Notes under the pieces: generated by a model
The model's input: the letters and a program-made list of their open reading frames with translations, nothing else
Databases searched by the model: none
What the model was told of the DNA's origin: nothing
NCBI GenBank assembly: GCA_905235765.1
Contig: CAJOMM010000008.1
Coordinates: 1 to 15,397, forward strand
Reading direction: 5' to 3'
Length of the DNA: 15,397 nucleotides
From: an uncultured Clostridia bacterium
GTDB lineage: Bacteria > Bacillota > Clostridia > Christensenellales > Borkfalkiaceae
Part shown: piece by piece, positions 1 through 7,280 of the stretch
Layout: the number at the start of each line of letters is the position of its first letter
How positions within the stretch are numbered: the first letter of the stretch is position 1
Translations under genes and position numbers: made by a program

Positions 1-1178
1 ATTTTGTTTATCACTATCTTACGTTTGGCGCTGCAAAGGGTATCGCCCGTCGCCGTATCGTTTAATTTTCCGATAGCGCCGATATCTCCTACCGTAAGAG
101 TATCCGTCGGTTCTTGTTTTTTACCTTTTAACAGATAGAGAGAACTTATCCTTTCTTCTTTATCGGATACTGAATTATACACCGTATCGCCGACCTTAAG
201 ATTTCCGGTAAATACGCGGATTATAGAAAGTTTGCCTGCAAACGGATCCACTATCGTCTTAAATACCTGACCGGCAAAAGGCAAATTGCCGTTACAGAAA
301 ACGTCCACTTTTTCGCCCGTTTCCAAAAGCGTAGCGCCAACGGGACGCCTTTCTTCCGGAGAAGGCATAATATCCACGATCTCGTTCATCAGATTGATAA
401 CGCCGATATTCTGAAGAGCAGAGCCTCCCATAATAGGTATGGTATCTCCGTCTCTAAGTCCTTTTTTGATTCCGCAAATAACGTCGTCGTTCGAAAGCCA
501 ACCGGATTCGAAATATTTTTCAAGAAGGTCGTCCGACGTCTCCGCCGCCGACTCTATAAGTTCGGCTTTAAGCTGCGCAATATCGTCCTCCATCTCTTTG
601 GGAACGGGAATCTCCTGTCTGCCGCCCGGTTTAAATTCGTAAGCTTTACCGGATATTACCGAAACGTACCCCTGCATTTTGCCGTTTCTCATAATGGGCG
701 TATGCATAGTGGCTATTTTCCTGCCGTAAGCGGAACGGAAAGCTTCCACCGTCTTGACGTAATCGGCGTTTTCTTTATCTATGCCGTTTACGAATATCAT
801 AAGCGGAACGTGCCGCTTTAAACAGTAGTTGATAGCCTTTTCCGCGCCAACGGTTACGAATCCGCAAGCGTCTGCGACAAGAACCGCGGAACCTACTGCG
901 CGAACCGCCTCCTCAAATTCGCCTTCAAAGTCGTAAAATCCCGGAACGTCTATTATATTTATTTTGACGCCCCTGAAATTAACGTAGGCGCACGATAAAG
1001 AGATGGAAATACCGCGAGCAATCTCTTCTTGCGTATAATCCATTACGGTATTGCCTTCCGTGGTCTTGCCGAGTTTATTTATAGCTCCGCCGTTAAATAA
1101 AAACGCTTCCGCAAGAGAGGTTTTACCTGAACCGCCGTGGCCTATAAGTGCAACGTTTCTGATGTTGATGTTTCCCAT
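1..1178 (-). CDS. EF-G-like translational GTPase paralogue, C-terminal part beyond the left edge
   Basis: The first 392 codons of an elongation factor G paralogue (FusA2-like) are visible: the GTPase domain, then the start of the beta-barrel domain II. Domains III-V lie off the left edge. Motifs read from the start are the P-loop GHGGSGKT (residues 13-20), a switch I segment ARGISIS (54-60), G3 as DVPGF (77-81) where true EF-G has DTPGH, G4 as NGID (131-134) where the family has NKxD, and a normal-looking G5 (GSALQNIG). The catalytic His after DTPG is replaced by Phe, as the FusA2-type clade often replaces it with Tyr, so fast ribosome-stimulated GTP hydrolysis is doubtful. Loss of the G4 Lys is less usual. 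The ATG at 1178 has an AAAGGGG ribosome-binding site a few bases upstream, and a good promoter sits in the 75-nt gap after lepA. It is probably an accessory ribosome factor rather than the main EF-G; the exact role is unknown. Confidence 0.88.
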   Translation of the reverse strand, partial: MGNINIRNVALIGHGGSGKTSLAEAFLFNGGAINKLGKTTEGNTVMDYTQEEIARGISISLSCAYVNFRGVKINIIDVPGFYDFEGEFEEAVRAVGSAVLVADACGFVTVGAEKAINYCLKRHVPLMIFVNGIDKENADYVKTVEAFRSAYGRKIATMHTPIMRNGKMQGYVSVISGKAYEFKPGGRQEIPVPKEMEDDIAQLKAELIESAAETSDDLLEKYFESGWLSNDDVICGIKKGLRDGDTIPIMGGSALQNIGVINLMNEIVDIMPSPEERRPVGATLLETGEKVDVFCNGNLPFAGQVFKTIVDPFAGKLSIIRVFTGNLKVGDTVYNSVSDKEERISSLYLLKGKKQEPTDTLTVGDIGAIGKLNDTATGDTLCSAKRKIVINK

Positions 1179-1214
1179 AATTTTCCCCTTTATAAAAATA
1201 TTCAACTATAAATA

Positions 1215-1243
1215 ATTTTAACACGGGATTCTAACTATGTCAA
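1215..1243 (-). promoter_or_regulatory. Sigma-A-type promoter of the EF-G-like gene
   Basis: On the minus strand a perfect -35 TTGACA (1243-1238) is followed after 17 nt by a -10 TAAAAT (1220-1215). Transcription would start near 1208, about 30 nt before the ATG at 1178. I see no terminator between the lepA stop and this promoter, so the gene may also be read from lepA. Confidence 0.8.
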
Positions 1244-1253
1244 TATGAAACTT

Positions 1254-3058
1254 TTATTTGTCGCTGTCCGTCTTTAATATGGAAATAAACGCTTCCGACG
1301 GTATCTCAACCGTTCCTATGGAGCGCATCTTTTTCTTTCCTTCCTTCTGCTTTTCCAGAAGCTTCTTTTTTCTGGTAACGTCGCCGCCGTAGCACTTGGC
1401 GAGAACGTCTTTTCTGTATGCCTTAACCGTTTCCCTTGCTATAATCTTGCCGCCTATCGCCGCTTGTATAGGTATTTCAAACATCTGCCTCGGTATTATA
1501 TCCTTTAACTTTTCGGCAATCTGTCTGCCGCGCTCGTAAGCCTTGTCTTTATGCACTATAATTGAAAGCGCGTCGCATATCTCGCCGTTTAACAGCATAT
1601 CGAGTTTCACGAGATCGCTTTTCTGATATCCGGATATTTCGTAATCGAAAGAAGCGTAGCCTTTAGTCCTCGACTTCAAACTGTCAAAAAAATCGTAAAT
1701 TATTTCGTTAAGCGGCAATACGTATTTCATTTCCACGCGCGTTTTGTCAAGATACGTCATATCTTTATATACTCCGCGTTTGAATTGGCAAAGTTCCATA
1801 ATGGGGCCGACGTATTCGGGCGGAGTAAATATGCTCGCATTTATAACAGGTTCTTCCATATAAGCTATTTCCGTAGTCGGAGGTAGGTGCGTCGGATTTT
1901 CCACTTCGAGCATGCTTCCGTCCGTCTTATATACCTTATATGAAACCGAAGGCGCTGTCGTTATGATATCGAGGTCGAATTCTCTCTCTATCCGCTCCTG
2001 TATGACGTCCATATGCAAAAGCCCCAAAAATCCGCAGCGGAAACCGAAGCCTAACGCAACGGAATTATCCGGTTCTATGGAAAGCGCCGCGTCGTTGAGT
2101 TTGAGTTTAAGGAGCGCGTCCTTTAAGTCGTTATATTTGCTGCCGTCGAGCGGAAACACTCCCGAAAATACCATCGGCAACGCTTTTTTATAGCCGGGAA
2201 GGGGCGAACTCGCCGGAAAGTTCACTTTTGTTATAGTGTCGCCGACCTGAGTGTCTTCTATACTCTTAACGCTTGCCGCAATATACCCGACGTCCCCTGC
2301 CGAAAGAATTTCTTGCGGCAACATCTTGGGCGCAAAAACTCCGACTTCCGTTACGGTAAAATGCTTGTCGGATATAAACGTTCTTATCTCGTCGCCGACC
2401 TTTACCGTGCCGTCGACGATTCTGACAAAACATATAACGCCCTTAAAATTATCGTAAAAACTGTCGAATATAAGCGCTTTTAACGGAGCGTTTTCATCGC
2501 CGTTCGGCGAAGGGATTTTCTCAACTATCTGCTCCAGAACTTCGCCGACGTTAAGTCCGCTTTTTGCGGAAATTCTCGGCGCGTCCGACGCGTCTATTCC
2601 CAAAATGTCAGCGAGTTCGCTTACGGCTTCTTCCGGCCTCGCGGAAGCAAGATCCATCTTGTTTATTACCGGCATAATCTCCAGATCGTTATCGATCGCA
2701 AGATAGGCGTTCGCAAGCGTTTGCGCCTGAACGCCTTGAGTTGCGTCTACTATTAAGATTGCGCCTTCGCAGGCTTTCAACGAGCGAGAAACTTCGTAAG
2801 AAAAGTCTACGTGCCCGGGCGTGTCTATAAGATTAAAAACGTACTCTTCGCCGTTTTTGGCTTTATAAAACATCCTGACCGGCGTAAGTTTTATGGTGAT
2901 GCCGCGTTCTCTCTCTAAATCCATAGAGTCTAAAAGTTGGTCTTTACTTTCGCGTTCCGATACCTGCCCCGTCATTTCCATAAGCCTGTCCGCAAGCCAT
3001 GGTCTATGTGGGCGACTATGCAAAAATTTCTTATATGTTTCTGATCGTGTACTGCCAT
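1254..3058 (-). pseudogene. lepA: lepA (elongation factor 4), frameshifted by an apparent 10-nt loss in the P-loop
   Basis: LepA/EF4 is a ribosomal GTPase that acts on elongating or assembling ribosomes. The sequence from about 2996 to the stop at 1254 is a complete LepA body: the DSMDLERERGITIK switch I region, DTPGHVDF, NKMD and the conserved EIPSEAF near the C-terminus. The real start is the ATG at 3058, with AAGG seven bases upstream and a promoter before it. It reads a normal LepA N-terminus including IRNFCIVAHIDHG up to 2997. The next bases encode LADRLMEMTG in another frame. The family sequence is HIDHGKSTLADRL: from 3058 to 2997 is 62 nt, and adding 10 nt restores 24 whole codons. The missing bases therefore encode Lys-Ser-Thr of the P-loop. 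The open frame that continues upstream to 3134 is not the N-terminus, because it crosses the promoter. Either the gene is recently inactivated or this is a sequence or assembly error; the rest of the frame is intact. Confidence 0.9.
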
Positions 3059-3090
3059 AAATTACCTTATTAAAAATTTTGAATATAAAT

Positions 3091-3119
3091 AGTATATAAT
3101 AAAGCGCAAATTTTTGCAA
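3091..3119 (-). promoter_or_regulatory. Sigma-A-type promoter of lepA
   Basis: On the minus strand TTGCAA (3119-3114) and TATACT (3096-3091) are separated by 17 nt. The start point would be near 3084, giving a leader of about 25 nt before the ATG at 3058. This supports 3058 as the true lepA start and argues against the longer open frame reaching 3134. Confidence 0.75.
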
Positions 3120-3216
3120 GCGAATAAAAATCACCTTTTATCGCCAAACTCACCTATCTTTTCGCTCTTATTGAACTTCGGATATTTAATATGCGGCGCC
3201 GTTTTTTTTGAACTTA

Positions 3217-3245
3217 TTGACAGATACCGCATTTTGTGTTATTAT
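3217..3245 (+). promoter_or_regulatory. Near-consensus sigma-A promoter of the LRR lipoprotein gene
   Basis: A perfect -35 TTGACA (3217-3222) and a -10 TATTAT (3240-3245) are 17 nt apart. Transcription would start around 3252, about 18 nt before the ATG at 3270. It lies in the 211-nt divergent region between lepA and the LRR gene, and the two promoters do not overlap. Confidence 0.85.
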
Positions 3246-3269
3246 TTGTTTTAGTATAAGGGAGAAATT

Positions 3270-4403
3270 ATGAAAAAATTTTTAACGTTGCTTTTCGCCG
3301 CTTTAATGGCGTTAAGCATTTCGGGGCTTTTCGCTTGCTCCGTTAAAGACGAAAATTCCGAAAAACCCGTTGCGCCGACAACCGACGAAGAGTATTTGGA
3401 TTATACCTTTAACGAATCTGATAACGGTTATACAGTTGCCGTTAAAAACAGCGCATATTTGCCGAGCGACGTAGAAATACCGTCGGAATATCAAGAAAAG
3501 CAGGTTATAAAAATAAAGGAATACGGATTCAATAACTGCGTAAATTTAGTTAAAGTAAAACTTCCCGAAAGCATAGAGGAAATAGGCGACTACGCTTTCG
3601 GCGGTTGTTCCTCCTTAAAACAGATAGAGTTACCGAACGGGCTCTCAAAAATCGGCAATTCGGCGTTTTACGATTGCAGCGAACTTAAGGATATAGTTAT
3701 TCCCGAAAACGTAACGGAAATAAGCGACCGCGCATTTGCATACTGCTCTTCTTTAAAAGAAATCGCTTTGCCGGATTTATGTGAGCGAGTGGGAGAATAC
3801 GCTTTTTACAAATGCACGTCTCTCAAAACGTTGATTTTAAGTGAAAGTATCCGCTATTTGGGATATTCCGCAATTTCAGATTGCAAGGCTCTTTCTTTTA
3901 ACGAATTTGAAAACGGATATTATTTGGGAAGTGAAAATAACCGTTACGTTGCGCTTATACGGGCGGAAGTTAACGGTTCCTCATTTAAAATACACGACGA
4001 CGCGTACATAATATATTCTTCTGCGTTTGAGAATTTTGGCGGCGAATTTTCCGTTCAACTTGGAGAAAATATAGTCTTTATAGGGAATAACGCTTTTAAA
4101 AACTGCTCTGCCCTTACACCCTTTGAATTGCCCATACATACGCAATATATCGGCGACTACGCGTTTTACGGCTGCGTGGAAATAAACACTATCACTATTC
4201 CTTCCGAAGTAAATTACATCGGAAGTTACGCGTTTATAAAATGCCCGCTAGAAAAAGCCTTTTTCAATGAAGTTAACGGTTGGTCTGTATCAAAAGGCAA
4301 CGTTCAAAGGTCTCCTAAACCGGAAGCCCTTGCAGATCCGGATTGGGCTGCAAGCACGCTGTCTTCAACTACCTATCAGGATTATATCTGGTATAGAAAA
4401 TAA
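3270..4403 (+). CDS. BspA-like leucine-rich-repeat (LRR_5) lipoprotein
   Basis: A 377-residue secreted protein. Residues 1-22 form a signal peptide (two Lys, then a hydrophobic core) ending in Leu-Phe-Ala before Cys23, a plausible though imperfect lipobox. Residues about 75-210 and 245-330 hold tandem repeats of about 23 residues of the form I-x-x-x-A-F-x-x-C-x-x-L-x-x-I-x-L-P, the Treponema/BspA type of leucine-rich repeat. A linker at about 210-245 carries YLGSENN. The C-terminus (about 350-377), with a DPDWAA segment and an aromatic-rich end, resembles tails I associate with this family in gut Firmicutes. Such proteins are displayed on the surface and are thought to bind host or bacterial ligands; the ligand here is unknown. 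GGGAG lies about seven bases before the ATG. The gene is monocistronic, with its own promoter and a terminator that begins five bases after the stop. Confidence 0.88.
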   Translation: MKKFLTLLFAALMALSISGLFACSVKDENSEKPVAPTTDEEYLDYTFNESDNGYTVAVKNSAYLPSDVEIPSEYQEKQVIKIKEYGFNNCVNLVKVKLPESIEEIGDYAFGGCSSLKQIELPNGLSKIGNSAFYDCSELKDIVIPENVTEISDRAFAYCSSLKEIALPDLCERVGEYAFYKCTSLKTLILSESIRYLGYSAISDCKALSFNEFENGYYLGSENNRYVALIRAEVNGSSFKIHDDAYIIYSSAFENFGGEFSVQLGENIVFIGNNAFKNCSALTPFELPIHTQYIGDYAFYGCVEINTITIPSEVNYIGSYAFIKCPLEKAFFNEVNGWSVSKGNVQRSPKPEALADPDWAASTLSSTTYQDYIWYRK

Positions 4404-4407
4404 AATC

Positions 4408-4457
4408 AAAATAAAGAATAACGCCCGAAGTTTTCTTCGGGCGTTATTCTTTATTTT
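4408..4457. terminator. Perfect 23-bp bidirectional terminator hairpin
   Basis: Arms 4408-4430 and 4435-4457 are exact inverted repeats of 23 nt around a TTTT loop. A GC-rich core (CGCCCGAAG) sits at the loop and is flanked by an A/T-rich base (AAAATAAAGAATA), so each strand ends in a U-rich 3' side. It lies between two converging genes. The stop codon and last lysine codon of the flavoprotein gene fall inside the stem. Confidence 0.9.
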
Positions 4458-5068
4458 ATAAAATTGGTACTTATTCTGCTTTCTTTTTGAGGAAGTCCGT
4501 ACTTTTCCTTTCCCAAGGCGATACTCTTTATAAGAAACGTAACGTTTTCCGCAAGGGTTCTTACCGTCTGTAATCCTTCGAGATCTTGCGCCGCCTCACC
4601 CTTGTCTCTTCCGTGAACACTGTTCCAGTATTGCGAAGAAGCCACGGGCATTCCGCTTATCGTGAAATATTTGTTTATCTCGTCAAACGTAGCGGAAGTT
4701 CCACCTCGGCGAGCAACCGCTATTCCGGCGCCGACTTTCATCGTCTTGTCAAAATGCGAACTGTAAAACAACCTATCCAAAAAGCTTATAAGCGTTCCGT
4801 TGGCGGAAGCGTAATATACGGGCGTGGCAACGATAAATGCGTCGGCTTTTTGGAATTTTTCCGCGGTTTCGTTTACGATATCGTCAAAAACGCACTTCCC
4901 CGTCTTATAACAACTGCAACATGCTATACAGCCTCTTATATCTTTCGTCCCTACTTCCACGACTTCAGTTTCGACGCCGTTTTTTAAAAATACCTTTTCG
5001 GCTTCTTTGATAGCGAGCGAGGTGTTACCGTCTTTACGCGGACTTCCGTTGATTATTAAAACTTTCAT
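4451..5068 (-). CDS. Flavodoxin-fold / iron-sulfur flavoprotein-type NAD(P)H-dependent oxidoreductase
   Basis: A 205-residue protein of the NADPH-dependent FMN reductase / flavodoxin-fold group. The N-terminal beta strand MKVLIINGSPRKDGNTS carries the FMN phosphate-binding loop (residues 8-17). At 47-59 is CIACCSCYKTGKC, which fits the compact C-x2-C-x2-C-x5-C motif of iron-sulfur flavoproteins, so a 4Fe-4S cluster next to FMN is plausible. TPVYYASANG (about 81-90) is the usual second flavin loop. The ATG at 5068 follows the thioredoxin TGA by one base, so the two genes are co-transcribed and probably translationally coupled. This suggests a shared thiol/flavin redox job, but the electron donor and acceptor cannot be told from sequence. 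Its 3' end lies within the shared terminator hairpin. Confidence 0.85.
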   Translation of the reverse strand: MKVLIINGSPRKDGNTSLAIKEAEKVFLKNGVETEVVEVGTKDIRGCIACCSCYKTGKCVFDDIVNETAEKFQKADAFIVATPVYYASANGTLISFLDRLFYSSHFDKTMKVGAGIAVARRGGTSATFDEINKYFTISGMPVASSQYWNSVHGRDKGEAAQDLEGLQTVRTLAENVTFLIKSIALGKEKYGLPQKESRISTNFIK

Positions 5069-5069
5069 G

Positions 5070-5378
5070 TCAAAAAATCTTCTCTATCTCTTCTAACGTG
5101 TGAAGCCCGACGATTCGCTCTTTTTCTTCGCCGCCCTTAAAATATATAAGGCAAGGAATTGCGTCTATTCCGAAATTTTCGGCAAGGGCAAGATTCTCGT
5201 CCACATCGCACTTACAGACTTTAACTTTGCCGTCGTATTTTTCGGCAATCTTTTCCACGACGGGCGCAACCATACTGCAAGGACCGCACCAGGTTGCCCA
5301 AAAATCCACCAAAACGGGAATTTCCGAGCTTAAAACTTCTTTCTCAAAATTATCGTTATTTATAACAACTTCTTTCAT
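5070..5378 (-). CDS. trxA: Thioredoxin
   Basis: A 102-residue single-domain thioredoxin that reduces disulfides in cytosolic proteins. The active site is WCGPC (residues 30-34) after the usual VDFWATW strand, and the cis-proline is P75 in AIPC. The residue after the cis-proline is Cys76 where most thioredoxins have Thr, and Cys55 and Cys57 form an additional CxC; these extra cysteines are slightly unusual. AGGAGA lies about seven bases before the ATG at 5378. It is the first gene of a two-gene operon with the flavoprotein. The gene symbol is by family; it may be one of several thioredoxins in the genome. Confidence 0.92.
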   Translation of the reverse strand: MKEVVINNDNFEKEVLSSEIPVLVDFWATWCGPCSMVAPVVEKIAEKYDGKVKVCKCDVDENLALAENFGIDAIPCLIYFKGGEEKERIVGLHTLEEIEKIF

Positions 5379-5399
5379 AATCTTTCTCCTCTTATAACT

Positions 5400-5428
5400 A
5401 TTGTATCATTTTTACTCGGTTAAATCAA
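5400..5428 (-). promoter_or_regulatory. Extended -10 promoter of the thioredoxin-flavoprotein operon
   Basis: On the minus strand TTGATT (5428-5423), 17 nt, then TACAAT (5405-5400) preceded by TGA, an extended -10. The start point would be near 5393, about 15 nt before the ATG at 5378. It separates this operon from recO upstream. No convincing terminator is visible between recO and this promoter. Confidence 0.75.
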
Positions 5429-5525
5429 GCGTAATTTATCAAAACCATAAAACCTTCCGATATTATCGCGCCTTAATTCAAAACGTTTTCACTTGAACAA
5501 AGATACATATGCGCAATAAAAAATA

Positions 5526-6251
5526 CTAATTCCGCTCCGCGCAAAGTTTGTTGAGTTCTTTAAGCGCCTTCAGATTTTCCTCGGTCTTGTTGGTTATGTA
5601 AAAGTCTATAAGTCTTAACGCGTATTTAGCTTCCGTTTCAGAAACCGCTATCCCGTTTTCTGCGTTTTGTAAGGCGGAATACGTTATACGGTTTATCTCC
5701 TTCATATCCTTGTCCCGACAATCCTCGCAATAAAACGCGCCGCTTTTATAATCGAAGAAGACCCTCTCGAAATTATCGTTTTCGCAAGAAAAACAGCCCG
5801 AAGTATTCAACGCGTACCCCGAATATTTTAGCGCGTTTATAAAGAACCTCGTCGTAACGGACAAGTCGTTTTCAGCGCCGTACGCTACGTCTTTAAGCGC
5901 GGAAACTGTCGAAAAAAACAATTCGGGAGATACTATTTCTTCTTTTAAAAATCTCTTTAAAAACTCAAGGATCGCGCCGCCGCAGTAAAGAGAATATATA
6001 TTCTCTCTTATCGGATAAAAACTGTCTGTTAAACTCGCCCCTATTACCGTACGCTTGTCGTTTTTTCGGGAAAAAACGAATTCCGCCAAACAAAAAGGCG
6101 CGGCGGCGAATTTCATCTTTGCCCCCGCTTTTTTTACGCCCTTTAAGGACGCGGTAACGATCCCCTTTTCCAAGGTGAATACGTTTATCAATTTGTCGTT
6201 TTCTCGGTAATCGATAGCCGAAACAACTATCCCCGTAAGTTTTTCTTCCAT
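5526..6251 (-). CDS. recO: DNA repair protein RecO
   Basis: 241 residues, the usual RecO length. RecO loads RecA onto single-stranded DNA coated with SSB, together with RecR, in recombinational gap repair. The N-terminus has the OB-fold opening (GIVVSAIDYRENDKLINVFT). The C-terminal half carries a zinc-finger-like set CFSC (153-156) and CEDC (175-178), as in Firmicutes RecO. The ATG at 6251 overlaps the TAA of yqzL by one base (TAATG) and has only a weak ribosome-binding site, so it is probably translated by coupling. It is the last gene of the yqfC-recO cluster, in the classical order era-yqzL-recO. Confidence 0.95.
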   Translation of the reverse strand: MEEKLTGIVVSAIDYRENDKLINVFTLEKGIVTASLKGVKKAGAKMKFAAAPFCLAEFVFSRKNDKRTVIGASLTDSFYPIRENIYSLYCGGAILEFLKRFLKEEIVSPELFFSTVSALKDVAYGAENDLSVTTRFFINALKYSGYALNTSGCFSCENDNFERVFFDYKSGAFYCEDCRDKDMKEINRITYSALQNAENGIAVSETEAKYALRLIDFYITNKTEENLKALKELNKLCAERN

Positions 6252-6361
6252 TATTTCTTTATTATGTTTTTATAAAGCATATAATAATTTACGTTTCCGG
6301 TTTTTTCAAACAGTTTCCAAGCGGATTCCGCAGGATCTTTGAAATCAAATTTATCGTCCAT
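6251..6361 (-). CDS. yqzL: YqzL-family small protein (36 aa)
   Basis: A short gene of 36 codons between era and recO. The ATG at 6361 has AAGGGGG about six bases upstream. The product begins MDDKFDFKDPAESAWKLFEK and continues TGNVNYYMLYKNI. The W-x-x-F-x-x-T-G-N-V-x-x-Y-x-L-Y pattern matches the YqzL family, encoded in the same place in Bacillus subtilis. Its function is unknown. The conserved position, strong ribosome-binding site and one-base overlap with the recO start argue that it is real and helps set recO translation. Confidence 0.85.
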   Translation of the reverse strand: MDDKFDFKDPAESAWKLFEKTGNVNYYMLYKNIIKK

Positions 6362-6401
6362 ACTTTCCCCCTTAAAGGTAGTATGTTAAAAATCGCGCGC
6401 G

Positions 6402-7280
6402 TTATTCACCGTATCCGTGTTCTTTTATCAGTTTAAGACTGTTTCTCCAGTCCTCCTCGACTTTAACATAGGTCGTAAGAAAAACTTTCTTTCCAAGAAA
6501 CTTTTCCATATCTTCTCTCGCAAATGAGGAAACCTCTTTTATCGCTCTTCCTTGCTTACCAATGAGTATGGCTTTATGATTTTGCTTTTCGCATATTATG
6601 TCGAGGCTCACGTCGTAAACTTTGCCGTCTTCACGAAGTTTGAATTCGTTCACCAAAACCGCAACGCCGTGAGGTATTTCCTTGTCGAATTTGAGCAATA
6701 TTTTCTCACGCATTATTTCCGAGACCATAAATTTTTCCGATTTATCGGATATTACGTCGTCCGAAAATATTCTCTCCCCTTCAGGAAGTTTGCTCTTTAT
6801 AACTTTTATAAGCTCTTTAAGATTTCTGCCCTTTCTCGCGGAAACGGGTACAGTTTCTATATCCATGCCCCCGAGTTCTTTAAGCGATGAGATAAGCACG
6901 CTCTCCGTCGTAATATCTGTCTTCGTCAATATCGCTATGGCAGAACCTGTGGCTTCCGAAAACTTTTTGACCGTTTTAACGTCTTTATCCGTAAGCCCTT
7001 CGTGGGCGTCGCATACTATAAGCGTGAGATCGACGTCTTTTGCGGAATCTTCGGCAGTTTTCTGCATAACCGAATTAAGGAGATTGTCCGCACCGTAAAT
7101 ACCCGGCGTATCAACGAATACTATCTGAGAATCTTCGTCGGTATAAACGCCTAAAATTCTGTCGCGCGTAGTCTGCGGCTTTGGCGAAACTATACTGACC
7201 TTTTCTCCCACCAGAACGTTTATAAGGGTAGACTTCCCTGCGTTTGCCCTGCCTATTACCGCAACGTAACCGCTCTTCAA
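6402..7280 (-). CDS. era: GTPase Era (16S rRNA-binding ribosome assembly factor)
   Basis: Era binds the 3' end of 16S rRNA and guides 30S maturation. 292 residues when started at the TTG at 7280, a normal Era length. Visible motifs are G1 GRANAGKS (10-17), DTPG (57-60), G4 as TKTD (119-122) instead of NKxD, G5 SARKG (147-151), and a C-terminal KH domain with the GKQG loop (241-244). The TTG overlaps the TGA of ybeY (TTGA) and has a G-rich GGGGGCGG upstream. The reading frame stays open back to 7535, but that part is the ybeY gene in another frame and does not look like protein. Era and YbeY act in the same pathway, and translational coupling would keep them together. The G4 Thr is a conservative change also used by other GTPases such as EngB, so function is likely kept. 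Confidence 0.95.
   Translation of the reverse strand: MKSGYVAVIGRANAGKSTLINVLVGEKVSIVSPKPQTTRDRILGVYTDEDSQIVFVDTPGIYGADNLLNSVMQKTAEDSAKDVDLTLIVCDAHEGLTDKDVKTVKKFSEATGSAIAILTKTDITTESVLISSLKELGGMDIETVPVSARKGRNLKELIKVIKSKLPEGERIFSDDVISDKSEKFMVSEIMREKILLKFDKEIPHGVAVLVNEFKLREDGKVYDVSLDIICEKQNHKAILIGKQGRAIKEVSSFAREDMEKFLGKKVFLTTYVKVEEDWRNSLKLIKEHGYGE

Noticed and set aside
3059..3134. Upstream extension of the lepA open frame to a GTG at 3134
   Set aside because: The extra residues do not resemble LepA and cross the TTGCAA-N17-TATACT promoter; the true N-terminus lies in another frame from the ATG at 3058.
4586..4987. 133-codon plus-strand open frame opposite the flavoprotein gene
   Set aside because: It lacks a recognisable domain and is antisense to a gene with clear motifs; a shadow frame.
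5490..5560. Possible recO terminator (GCGCGGAGCGG then a T-run)
   Set aside because: The only stem is about 3 bp (CGC-GGA-GCG) and is separated from the T-run; too weak to call.
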